Shown here one piece after another: positions 26,410-34,123 of a stretch of 64,000 bases of DNA. Source of the stretch: JAHDDW01 sp964648795 (GTDB taxonomy: Bacteria > Actinomycetota > Acidimicrobiia > Acidimicrobiales > SZUA-35); the NCBI GenBank assembly GCA_964648795.1, contig CAZYMB010000005.1, forward strand, positions 62,001 through 126,000, read 5' to 3'. Position 1 is the stretch's first letter; every line of letters begins with the position of its first letter. The notes under the pieces are model-generated. The model had not been told where the DNA came from. It ran no database searches and saw only the letters and a program-made list of their open reading frames with translations. A program made the translations under genes and the position numbers.

Positions 26410-26681
26410 ACAGCCGACTCTAACGTCGACCTCAAGTTATGTTGCGATTATGTAACGGACCTAGCGTCACAGTGCAACATTACATACTCAAAAAAAGCCT
26501 GTTTCAGAGCCCTGTTTTCTAACTATGTCAGCAATGTTAAATGTGACAGGTAGTTTACGTTCCCGACAACTACCTGACGATACATAACATGTAGGCTAAA
26601 ACAGAAGGCGGATCAAACCGGCGTGGGCGTATGCACCAAAGGAATGATCTTCCAACCAAACATTTATGTAGGAGATATTCA
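26410..26681. promoter_or_regulatory. Divergent intergenic region with two inverted repeats
   Basis: Between moeA and the acidic lipoprotein gene. ATGTTGC (26439-26445) pairs with GCAACAT (26474-26480) close to the moeA start. CAGGTAGTT (26547-26555) pairs with AACTACCTG (26568-26576) around a 12-base centre, nearer the lipoprotein gene. Both could be operators; the second could also fold as an RNA hairpin in a lipoprotein leader. A run of seven A precedes GCCTG at about 26490. I could not place a confident promoter. Confidence 0.45.
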
Positions 26682-27005
26682 ATGAAGAAACTAACAATAC
26701 TTGCAGCAATTCTAGGTCTTGGCCTAGCAGCATGTTCTGACGCAGTTGACGGTGTTACTGACGCTGTTGACGAAGCTGGCGACGTAGCTGGTGACGTAGT
26801 TGACGAAGCTGGCGATGTAGCTGGTGACGTTGCTGACGAAGCAGTTGACGCTGTTGACGGTGAAGACGAAGTAGAGACTGACGAAGAAGTTGAAACTGAC
26901 GAAGAAGTAGAGACTGACGAAGAAGTAGAGACTGACGAAGAAGTTGAAACTGACGAAGAAGTTGAAACTGACGAAGAAGTAGAGACTGAAGAAGAAGAAG
27001 GCTAA
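26682..27005 (+). CDS. Small highly acidic repeat lipoprotein
   Basis: The ATG at 26682 has TAGGAGA upstream at proper spacing and yields 107 residues. The signal peptide ends in LAAC (Cys18). The mature protein is almost only repeats: two copies of an 11-residue EAGDVAGDV-type unit (about 30-55), then six VETDEE hexapeptides and a VETEEEEG end. The hexapeptide repeats are 18-bp units in two synonymous spellings (GTAGAGACT and GTTGAAACT). Mature charge is extremely negative. Function is unknown; cation binding or an envelope spacer are guesses. A strong terminator follows. Confidence 0.75.
   Translation: MKKLTILAAILGLGLAACSDAVDGVTDAVDEAGDVAGDVVDEAGDVAGDVADEAVDAVDGEDEVETDEEVETDEEVETDEEVETDEEVETDEEVETDEEVETEEEEG
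26871..26996 (+). repeat. Tandem 18-bp coding repeat (VETDEE units)
   Basis: Seven consecutive 18-base units encode VETDEE or its last variant. Two synonymous spellings are mixed along the array in the order A, B, A, A, B, B, A, which suggests growth by unit and multi-unit duplication. Such arrays commonly vary in copy number and are prone to assembly collapse. Confidence 0.8.
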
Positions 27006-27030
27006 AACCCTTTAACAACTTAGTTAAAAG

Positions 27031-27067
27031 CTGTGGCCGCACCATTTGGTGCGGCCACAGTCGTTTT
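27031..27067 (+). terminator. Rho-independent terminator
   Basis: A perfect 14-bp stem (CTGTGGCCGCACCA / TGGTGCGGCCACAG, 27031-27060) with a two-base loop is followed by TCGTTTTT. It ends the transcript of the acidic lipoprotein and separates it from the fmdB-like gene 33 bp on. Confidence 0.92.
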
Positions 27068-27099
27068 TAAACAATTCTGCGCTGATATCATTAGGACAT

Positions 27100-27411
27100 A
27101 TGCCTATCTACCAGTACAAGTGTTCAGACTGCCCCGAAATACTTGAAATCCAGCAGAGCTTCGACGAAGACTCACTTACTTCAGCTGATGGATGCCAAGT
27201 AAACGACGACGGTAAGCACAGCTTAAAGAAGGTCTTCAGCTCGGTCGGTATCTCATTCAAAGGTTCTGGCTTCTACGCCAACGACAGTCGTGGGGCAAAT
27301 TCAACTAGCACCCCACCATCCACAAGCTCTGAAGCTAAGAGTTCAACAACTGAATCAACCAGTACTACGACCAGCTCAGACTCGAAATCATCGAGTTCTT
27401 CAACTGACTGA
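27100..27411 (+). CDS. FmdB-family zinc-ribbon protein with a degenerate second knuckle
   Basis: Starting at the ATG at 27100, the 103-residue product has the family N-terminus MPIYQYKCSDC (Cys8, Cys11), the QSFDED segment and KKVFSSVGISFKGSGFY, all characteristic of FmdB-type regulators. The second Cys pair, normally CPxC, is A29-D-G-C32, so only one of two cysteines remains; His40 might compensate. The Ser/Thr-rich tail (about 68-103) is disordered. The family's function is poorly defined (putative regulatory protein). It converges with tldE. Confidence 0.85.
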   Translation: MPIYQYKCSDCPEILEIQQSFDEDSLTSADGCQVNDDGKHSLKKVFSSVGISFKGSGFYANDSRGANSTSTPPSTSSEAKSSTTESTSTTTSSDSKSSSSSTD

Positions 27412-27432
27412 ATGCAGAACTTGAGCCAAGGC

Positions 27433-28779
27433 TTACTTGCCCGATAGAGCTATATCTTTGATAACAACCGATGGTGTTGATGTCGCACCGTACAGGTGAG
27501 TCAAGTCAGAACCAATGTCGTCAATATTGTGCAGCATGTTTTGAATGGTGGAACTTATAGTGCACTCATTCACTGGCTCTGCCAGTTCGCCATTGCGAAT
27601 GACCCTGCCTTCAACTCCAACGGACATATCTCCTGACACTGTATTCACCCCACTGTGAAGTCCGGAGAAACTAAACACTGCAATACCGTTATCAATGCCA
27701 GCCATCAGATCTTTGGGTTCTTTAGTTCCTGCACCGACAGATAGTGCAAGCGATCCAGGTGATGGAAGCCCTCTTGTCGAGCGCACTGCCGATGAAGTTG
27801 GACTAAAGCCACCTCTTCGTGCTGAGTAACTGTCGTGAAGGAAACCCCGGAGCTCACCGTCAGTAATTAGATCTACTTTCTGGGTTGCCTGGCCTTCTCC
27901 GTCATATGCGGTAGCACCACTGGCTTTAGCATCCAAGGGGTTGTCTGAAAGCGTGAGCAGCGTTGAGGCTACCGAGGAGCTAACTCGATCAGCAAAGGGT
28001 GTACGACCTTTGATTACTGACTCGCCGTTTAGCATTGACGCGACCAGTTCAAAGAAGTCTGAGGCATTGTCTGGGTCTAACAGCAAAGTGACATTTTGGG
28101 AGTCTGGTTGAGTTGCACCAAGCATCTGGATTGCTCTACCCACCCCATGTTCGAGAATCCTGTCTCGGTCTATATCAGCAAGGCTCGTTCCTCCGTCGTA
28201 GCCGTAGCTTGACTTCGTTTCTTTGCCATCTGTTGCCAGCACCTGAATGGCTGTTGACACAAACGTTGACTTCTCAGCGACCTCAGTGCCTTTGGAGCTG
28301 GCAAGAGCCGAATAGTACGAGCCGTCGCTATAGCTGGTAGTCCTTGCACCACTAACTCTGTCATCAGCATTGAGTGCTTCTTTTTCTAGTTCAATTGCAT
28401 AGTTTATTTTGTCCGCAGTTGGAATCGCCAGGACAGCTTCATCCCAATTGTCAAACTCAACGCTGGCCTTTGCGCCAGTACCTGCGACTGCCATATCTGG
28501 ATCAGCTTCAGCAGAATTTGCATTTTCTCTAGCAGCGGCCAATGTTAAGTCCAGAACATCATCGGTTAAAGCCGATGCGGAGGCAAACCCTTGCTGATTG
28601 TTAATAATTACTCGAACTCCAACTCCGTTCGATACCGAGTTCGTTAGCGACTCGACTTCTTGGTCATGTACTCGCACACTGGTACTAGCAGCGCTTGAAA
28701 GCGCTACTTCAATCTCTTCGCCAGGCTTTGCTGTACCAGCAATTCTGTTGGCAATCTCTAGTAAATCATTCTCGTTCAC
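27433..28779 (-). CDS. pmbA: TldE/PmbA, non-catalytic partner of metalloprotease TldD
   Basis: Forms a heterodimer with TldD that degrades unfolded or modified peptides. The 448-residue protein has the TldD/PmbA N-terminal domain (SVRVHDQEVESLTNS) and the C-terminal beta domain (GEGQATQKVDLI, LPSPGSLALSVGAGT). It lacks an HExxxH zinc motif, as expected for TldE. The start overlaps the tldD stop by four bases, so the two subunits are co-translated. No peptide substrate gene is apparent nearby. Confidence 0.92.
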   Translation of the reverse strand: MNENDLLEIANRIAGTAKPGEEIEVALSSAASTSVRVHDQEVESLTNSVSNGVGVRVIINNQQGFASASALTDDVLDLTLAAARENANSAEADPDMAVAGTGAKASVEFDNWDEAVLAIPTADKINYAIELEKEALNADDRVSGARTTSYSDGSYYSALASSKGTEVAEKSTFVSTAIQVLATDGKETKSSYGYDGGTSLADIDRDRILEHGVGRAIQMLGATQPDSQNVTLLLDPDNASDFFELVASMLNGESVIKGRTPFADRVSSSVASTLLTLSDNPLDAKASGATAYDGEGQATQKVDLITDGELRGFLHDSYSARRGGFSPTSSAVRSTRGLPSPGSLALSVGAGTKEPKDLMAGIDNGIAVFSFSGLHSGVNTVSGDMSVGVEGRVIRNGELAEPVNECTISSTIQNMLHNIDDIGSDLTHLYGATSTPSVVIKDIALSGK

Positions 28780-30197
28780 GCCGCACCACCTACGGTGAGC
28801 GCTTCTACGGAAAGTGTTGGGACACCATCACCAACTGGCACACCCTGACCATCTTTTCCACAAGTTCCTGGAGGACCCATTGCAAAGTCATTTCCAACAG
28901 CATTGATCATTGTTAAGACTTTGGGTCCGTTTCCGATTAGCTGACCGTCACGAAGTGGCGTAGTTAGCTCTCCATTTTCGATTAGATAGGACTCGACCAT
29001 GCCGAAGACGAAGTCGCCGCTAGCTGTATCGACCTCACCGCCGCCAAGCGCTGCCACATAAACTCCGTAGTCAACAGAGGAAATGATCTCTTCTGGAGTC
29101 TGTGAGCCACCAGCAAGATACGTATTGGTCATTCGAGTCATTGGCAGATGCTTATAGCTTTGACGACGACCGTTCCCAGAAGGCTTGCGACCATGTTTTC
29201 TACCTGTCTTTGCATCCCACATATAGTCGACTAGAACGCCATCTTTGATCAGCACATTTTCAGCGCCAGAGTAGCCTTCGTCGTCGTACTGGTAAGCACC
29301 CCATTCGCCGGACATTGTTCCATCGTCAATGAGAGTTACTAACTCTGAAGCTACTTGGTCACCAACTCTGTCTGCGTAAACGCTCGCACCTTTATAAACA
29401 AGGTCTGCTTCTAGTCCATGCCCACATGCTTCGTGAAAGACTACTCCGCCGGAGCCAGGGCCTATTACTACAGGCCAAGTACCAGAAGGCGCCGACTTAG
29501 CGCTAAGTTTCAAAGCCGCACGCTTAGCGGCTTTCGCAGCAATTTCTGTCACGTCGTATTGGTCAAAGAGTTCGTAACCCATTGCATGACCAACGGCTTC
29601 AGAACCGCGTTGGAGCTGACCATCGCCTGCGGCGACGGTCGAAACAACAAACAAAGTCTTTGACTGATCATCGGTAACAAACTGGCCATCCGAGTTGGCC
29701 ACAAGAATTTGACGGCGACTGTCACCAACTCGAGCAGAGACTTGAGTGATTGCATCGTTAGTTGCCCTCGCAGCAGCATCAGCCTCATTTAGCAAAGCAA
29801 TCTTTTCATCGTTTGTAATTTCGTTCGCAGGCTTAACGACTGAAGCTGGCTGATGTGGTTGGTAGCTAAGCTCACCAACCGAGTTACTAGCCGAAGACGA
29901 CGAAACTTCCGACGCCAGCTTTGCAGCACTCAACAAACCATCAAGACTTAGATCAGATGTGTGACTAAATCCAGTGGTTTCACCGTAAATAACTCGAATG
30001 CCGGCTCCTCTGTCGGTAGAAGAAGACAGCGACTCGACTCTATTGTCGTCTAATGCGACTGAACTTGACTGTTTGTCCTCAACGAACACCTCAGCAAAGT
30101 CGGCTCCAGCCGACATTGCCTGGGCTAGAACCTGCTGTAAATGCTGTTGTGGAATGTAATCTCTTATTTCTGAACTCACCTCCAGTAATCTAGCCAA
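28776..30197 (-). CDS. tldD: Metalloprotease TldD, catalytic subunit
   Basis: The zinc-carrying half of TldD/TldE, known elsewhere for trimming the microcin B17 leader and degrading CcdA. The HExxxH motif is present as HEACGHGLEAD (around residue 257), followed by SVYADRVGDQVAS and DEGYSGAENVLIKDG. The length of 473 residues is normal. It is upstream of tldE in a two-gene minus-strand operon and divergent from dxs. A housekeeping proteolytic role is more likely here than peptide antibiotic maturation, because no precursor or modifying enzyme is adjacent. Confidence 0.94.
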   Translation of the reverse strand: MARLLEVSSEIRDYIPQQHLQQVLAQAMSAGADFAEVFVEDKQSSSVALDDNRVESLSSSTDRGAGIRVIYGETTGFSHTSDLSLDGLLSAAKLASEVSSSSASNSVGELSYQPHQPASVVKPANEITNDEKIALLNEADAAARATNDAITQVSARVGDSRRQILVANSDGQFVTDDQSKTLFVVSTVAAGDGQLQRGSEAVGHAMGYELFDQYDVTEIAAKAAKRAALKLSAKSAPSGTWPVVIGPGSGGVVFHEACGHGLEADLVYKGASVYADRVGDQVASELVTLIDDGTMSGEWGAYQYDDEGYSGAENVLIKDGVLVDYMWDAKTGRKHGRKPSGNGRRQSYKHLPMTRMTNTYLAGGSQTPEEIISSVDYGVYVAALGGGEVDTASGDFVFGMVESYLIENGELTTPLRDGQLIGNGPKVLTMINAVGNDFAMGPPGTCGKDGQGVPVGDGVPTLSVEALTVGGAA

Positions 30198-30253
30198 AGT
30201 CAGACATACACTTGATACTTATGTGCAAAGAACCCGACGGACTGGGAATAGAT

Positions 30254-32065
30254 ATGATTCTGGACCGCATTACATCTCCTAGCGATGTACAGAACCTAAC
30301 CACTTCAGAACTCAGCCAGCTCAGTGAAGAAATCCGCCAAGCCATAATTTCTCAGGTTGAATCCGGCGGTGGACACCTTGGTTCTAACCTCGGGATTGTT
30401 GAGTTGACCATTGCTCTACACTCCGCTTTGAATTCGCCTAAAGATGCCATTCTTTTCGATACAGGACACCAAACCTATGTCCACAAGCTTCTAACCGGCC
30501 GCTACTCCAAATTCGATACCCTACGAACCGAAGGTGGTTTGTCTGGCTATCCATCACGTTCTGAGAGCGAACACGACTGGATAGAGAACAGTCACGCCTC
30601 AACAGTTCTGAGTTACGCACACGGAATGGCCTTAGCCAAAGCACAAAACAATGACACGGGTCGAATTGTTGCCGTAATTGGAGACGGGTCGATGACTGGA
30701 GGCATGGCCTTCGAAGGTTTGAACAACCTTGGGCATTCCGGTTCGAATGTGACGATCATCTTTAACGACAACGGCCGTTCATACGCTCCAACAGTCTCCC
30801 TACTTTCACAAAGCCTTTCTGAGATTCGCTCTAACCCAACCTACGTTAAGCGACAACGCCGCTTAGAAAACTTCGTTCGCAAGGTCCCTGTAGTGGGCAA
30901 CTGGTGGTATTCGTCTATCCGATCAAGCAAGGCTGCTGTCCGAGAATTTATAGAACCCACAGCTTTCTTTGAACCGCTCGGTGTTAGATATCTTGGACCT
31001 TTCGATGGTCACAATATTGAGAAGTTAACAGAAGTAATTTCCAAGTCAGACGAGCTCGAGGGCCCCACCGTTATACACGTCTTAACCCAAAAGGGTAAAG
31101 GCTATGCACCAGCTGAGAACGACCCAATCAAAAATATGCACGATCTTGGGGCTGTTAAACCTGATAGCTATACAGAAGCTTTTTCGAATTCGATAGTCGA
31201 GCTAGCCGATAAACATTCAGACGTTGTAGCGATTACCGCAGCAATGCCCGATTCGACTGGGCTCCTTCCATTTGCAGAGAAGTTTCCAGACCGGTTCTTA
31301 GATGTTGGTATTGCCGAACAACACGCTGTTACATCCGCTGCCGGCATGACAATCGGTGGCATGCGTCCAGTTGTAGCTCTTTATTCAACATTCTTATCCC
31401 GAGCCTTTGATCAACTTAATTTGGATGTTGGTCTACACCGCCAACCAGTCATTTTCTGTCTTGATCGTGCCGGAGTTACTGGAGATGATGGTGCCTCGCA
31501 CCATGGCATTTTGGATATGGTGCTCGCTGCCAAAGTTCCAGGCATGACAATCCTTTGCCCATCTTCTTATGAAGAGTTGGGACAAATGCTATTCGATGCA
31601 TACAAAATTACCGACGGACCAACCTGTATCCGCTGGCCCAAGACTAAAGCGTTAAAAGACCAACCCACAGGTTCTGGACTGCTTGCCCGTCAAGTGAAAG
31701 CTGGCAAACGATGCTGCATCGTTGGCGTTGGCAAGATGCTCGAGACCGCTCTTGAAGTCGCAGAGCTCCTCGAAGCAGATGGCATCTCAACAACTGTCTG
31801 GGATCCAAGAGTCGTTCTCCCCTTCGACTCAGCAATGATAGAGAACGCTTCTACACACGACTTAGTTGTCTCGATTGAAGATGGACTAATCGATGGAGGC
31901 GTAGGTTCTCGTCTACGCTGCGAATTTGACCATGACACCAAAGTAGAGATCTTTGGTTTACCCACAGAACACATCGACCACGCCAAACCGGACGCTATCT
32001 TCGTTCGCTACAATCTGACAGCGCCAGACATAGCTAAGCGCTGCGTCGAAGTGCTTAATACTTAA
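30254..32065 (+). CDS. dxs: 1-deoxy-D-xylulose-5-phosphate synthase
   Basis: First step of the MEP isoprenoid pathway, condensing pyruvate and glyceraldehyde-3-phosphate with thiamine diphosphate. The frame is open from a TTG at 30212, but alignment with known Dxs N-termini (LDRITSPSDVQNL) favours the ATG at 30254, giving 603 residues. Present are GGHLGSNLG, the ThDP-binding GDGSMTGG…N segment, the transketolase pyrimidine domain (AEQHAVTSAAGM) and the C-terminal domain. It would supply isoprenoid units for menaquinone, whose ring genes are at the end of the window. Confidence 0.95.
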   Translation: MILDRITSPSDVQNLTTSELSQLSEEIRQAIISQVESGGGHLGSNLGIVELTIALHSALNSPKDAILFDTGHQTYVHKLLTGRYSKFDTLRTEGGLSGYPSRSESEHDWIENSHASTVLSYAHGMALAKAQNNDTGRIVAVIGDGSMTGGMAFEGLNNLGHSGSNVTIIFNDNGRSYAPTVSLLSQSLSEIRSNPTYVKRQRRLENFVRKVPVVGNWWYSSIRSSKAAVREFIEPTAFFEPLGVRYLGPFDGHNIEKLTEVISKSDELEGPTVIHVLTQKGKGYAPAENDPIKNMHDLGAVKPDSYTEAFSNSIVELADKHSDVVAITAAMPDSTGLLPFAEKFPDRFLDVGIAEQHAVTSAAGMTIGGMRPVVALYSTFLSRAFDQLNLDVGLHRQPVIFCLDRAGVTGDDGASHHGILDMVLAAKVPGMTILCPSSYEELGQMLFDAYKITDGPTCIRWPKTKALKDQPTGSGLLARQVKAGKRCCIVGVGKMLETALEVAELLEADGISTTVWDPRVVLPFDSAMIENASTHDLVVSIEDGLIDGGVGSRLRCEFDHDTKVEIFGLPTEHIDHAKPDAIFVRYNLTAPDIAKRCVEVLNT

Positions 32066-32106
32066 GTTCTACCTCCGTCGGGGCCTATCAACTAAGCTCG
32101 AGCACA

Positions 32107-32694
32107 ATGGACCCGAGACCATACACATTGACCGCCGTATCGCTCGGCATCGTTGCCGTTGCCGTCTTCGGGCTTCATGTGCTCGCCCCTGTAGTCGATC
32201 GCAGCGGTCGAATTGGGATAAGAAGAACAATTGAATCTGCCCAACTTGAATATGTGACTGCTGTTGCAATTGCCAGCATGGCCGGCTCGCTCATAATGAG
32301 CGAAGTAGTTGGGTTCATCCCCTGCCGTCTGTGCTGGATCCAAAGAGGATTCATGTACCCAGCAGCGGCCTTGCTGCTTATAGAAACTCTTCATGTAAAC
32401 ATCAGAAAGAGACCAACCGGAGCAATACTATCTGACAGACTCGCCCGAGTTCCTCTAGGAGCAGTCATAGCAGTTATTCTAGCTGTTGGCGGGCTAGGCG
32501 TATCGGTCTACCATCGCTGGATTCAGGCACAGGACGGTCCGAGTGGATTTTGCGATGCAGCAGCACCCTGTAGTGCCAAGTACTTCAACTACTTCGGCGT
32601 CGTCTCAATCCCAGTTCTGGCAGCAGTTGGCTTTGTCTCGATTATTTATTTCGGAACACGAACAATTCGTGCTTTCAGCTCGACAAAGCACTAG
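32107..32694 (+). CDS. dsbB: DsbB-type disulfide bond formation membrane protein
   Basis: A quinone-coupled thiol oxidase that re-oxidises an extracytoplasmic DsbA-like protein. The 195-residue protein has about four transmembrane helices (8-28, 46-68, 80-95 and 118-138, with a possible fifth near 165-183). The first Cys pair is PCRLC (Cys73, Cys76) after helix 2 and the second is Cys149 and Cys155 in the second loop. A thioredoxin-like protein gene follows 33 bp later and is the likely partner. The ORF start is ATG. Confidence 0.88.
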   Translation: MDPRPYTLTAVSLGIVAVAVFGLHVLAPVVDRSGRIGIRRTIESAQLEYVTAVAIASMAGSLIMSEVVGFIPCRLCWIQRGFMYPAAALLLIETLHVNIRKRPTGAILSDRLARVPLGAVIAVILAVGGLGVSVYHRWIQAQDGPSGFCDAAAPCSAKYFNYFGVVSIPVLAAVGFVSIIYFGTRTIRAFSSTKH

Positions 32695-32727
32695 ATTTAG
32701 ACTCGTATTTATGGCCGGAGGTCTCCA

Positions 32728-33450
32728 ATGACTACAACACTCGATGAAAACAACGGATCTGGAAAGCTCTTTGCGCTAGCAATTCTTGCCCTCGTGGCTG
32801 CCGGAATCGTGGGCGTTATCTTTGCTGCTCAGGGGCGTGCCGAACTTCCACCACAAGTAGCTCTATCAGAAGCAGCTCCCGCAATTGAGGGTATCGAAGA
32901 GTTCGAGACAATCAGTGGTGTCCCATTTGATCCGACATTTCCACAACTAGTAGTCGACGGAGATCCGCTTCCCCCACTAATAGACTCAGCGACCGACGAA
33001 TTTGTTGGAACTGAGTTCCCAACAATCACAAGCACCAATTTTGAGGGTGAAGAAGTCTCCATTGAAGCAGACGGACGAGCCAAGGTTATCTACTACCTAG
33101 CCCACGGCTGCCCTTTCTGTCAGGCCGAAGTTCCCGAAGTAATTGACCTAGTTGAAGAAGGCCTACTACCTGAAGATCTAGACATCTACGGAGTCGTAAC
33201 TCTGACAGACCCCGGCCAAGGAGAATACCCGCCAAGTGCCTGGCTCGAAAATGAGAACTGGGATTTCCCAGTGCTTCTAGACGACGATGTCGCTACAGCA
33301 TTTAACGCAGCAGGTTCAACGGGTACGCCGTTTATCGTTGCCTTAGATGGAGACAACAATATTCTTGCCCGAGTGTCAGGTCGAATTCAGCCAGCAGAAG
33401 CTGTAGTTACCTTCTGGGAAGAAACTGCCGCGTCTGAATCTGCTGGCTAG
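32728..33450 (+). CDS. Membrane-anchored thioredoxin-like oxidoreductase (TlpA/DsbA role)
   Basis: A 240-residue protein with an N-terminal anchor helix (about 13-35), an acidic linker (36-90) and a TlpA-like thioredoxin domain (about 93-230) with the active site HGCPFC (Cys128, Cys131) and a cis-Pro loop STGTPFIVAL. The start is supported by GGAGG upstream. As the gene after dsbB, it is the probable soluble-face disulfide carrier re-oxidised by DsbB; a reductive TlpA role cannot be excluded. Confidence 0.85.
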   Translation: MTTTLDENNGSGKLFALAILALVAAGIVGVIFAAQGRAELPPQVALSEAAPAIEGIEEFETISGVPFDPTFPQLVVDGDPLPPLIDSATDEFVGTEFPTITSTNFEGEEVSIEADGRAKVIYYLAHGCPFCQAEVPEVIDLVEEGLLPEDLDIYGVVTLTDPGQGEYPPSAWLENENWDFPVLLDDDVATAFNAAGSTGTPFIVALDGDNNILARVSGRIQPAEAVVTFWEETAASESAG

Positions 33451-33486
33451 ATCTATTTTATTGACCGCCAGGTAGGATCACTTTAG

Positions 33487-34107
33487 ATGGCTAACAAAGA
33501 AATACCACTAACTGTTTCTCCCGCTGCACTCGACGTTGTCCTAGAAACACGATCACTAGAAGAAGACCCAGAACGCTCGGCACTAGCAGTCTCAGTTTCT
33601 GGCGCCACGATGACAGAGTTCATCTACGAACTAGAGATTGTCCACTTAGACAATGTTGCCGCAGATAGCGCTGTATACACCCAAGGCGAACATGATGAGC
33701 TTAGTGTTGTAGTCCCGAAGGACTCGGCTGAAGTTCTGAATGGAGCCGAACTTGACATTGCACAAGGCACAACAAACGGACTAGTAATACGCAACCCAAA
33801 CAAGCCGGATCCACTGTTTGGGAAAGAACTAAATCTTGAAGGCTCTCTGGCAGATCAGGCGAAGCAAGTTCTAAACGAAGCAATAAACCCAGCACTAGCT
33901 TCGCACGGCGGCTTCGCCGAACTCGTCGGCGTATCTGATGAGAACATTGCCTTTGTAACTATGGGCGGTGGTTGCCAAGGCTGTGCAGCCAGTGCAATGA
34001 CCCTTCAAGATGGCATCAAAACAATGCTTATGGACGCCTTGGGTGAGTTAGTAGACGTCGTTGATTCAACCGACCATTCGGCCGGAGAAAATCCCTTCTA
34101 CACTTAA
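33487..34107 (+). CDS. nfuA: NfuA-like iron-sulfur cluster carrier
   Basis: Carries and delivers Fe-S clusters. The 206-residue protein has a degenerate A-type (HesB-like) N-terminal domain (about 5-105) without its conserved Cys residues and a NifU-like C-terminal domain (about 120-195) with the cluster-binding CQGC motif (Cys163, Cys166) in a GGGCQGCAAS context. This two-domain order is that of NfuA. It follows the thioredoxin gene by 36 bp and converges with the GGDEF-EAL gene. Confidence 0.88.
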   Translation: MANKEIPLTVSPAALDVVLETRSLEEDPERSALAVSVSGATMTEFIYELEIVHLDNVAADSAVYTQGEHDELSVVVPKDSAEVLNGAELDIAQGTTNGLVIRNPNKPDPLFGKELNLEGSLADQAKQVLNEAINPALASHGGFAELVGVSDENIAFVTMGGGCQGCAASAMTLQDGIKTMLMDALGELVDVVDSTDHSAGENPFYT

Positions 34108-34123
34108 TCTACGCCAAGGACTG

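Noticed and set aside
26871..26996. Possible CRISPR-like array because of regular short repeats
   Set aside because: Units are contiguous 18-bp coding repeats in frame with a lipoprotein, with no spacers and no cas genes.
27433..30197. TldD/TldE as part of a peptide-antibiotic (RiPP) cluster
   Set aside because: No precursor peptide, modifying enzyme or exporter is adjacent; TldD/E are widespread housekeeping proteins.
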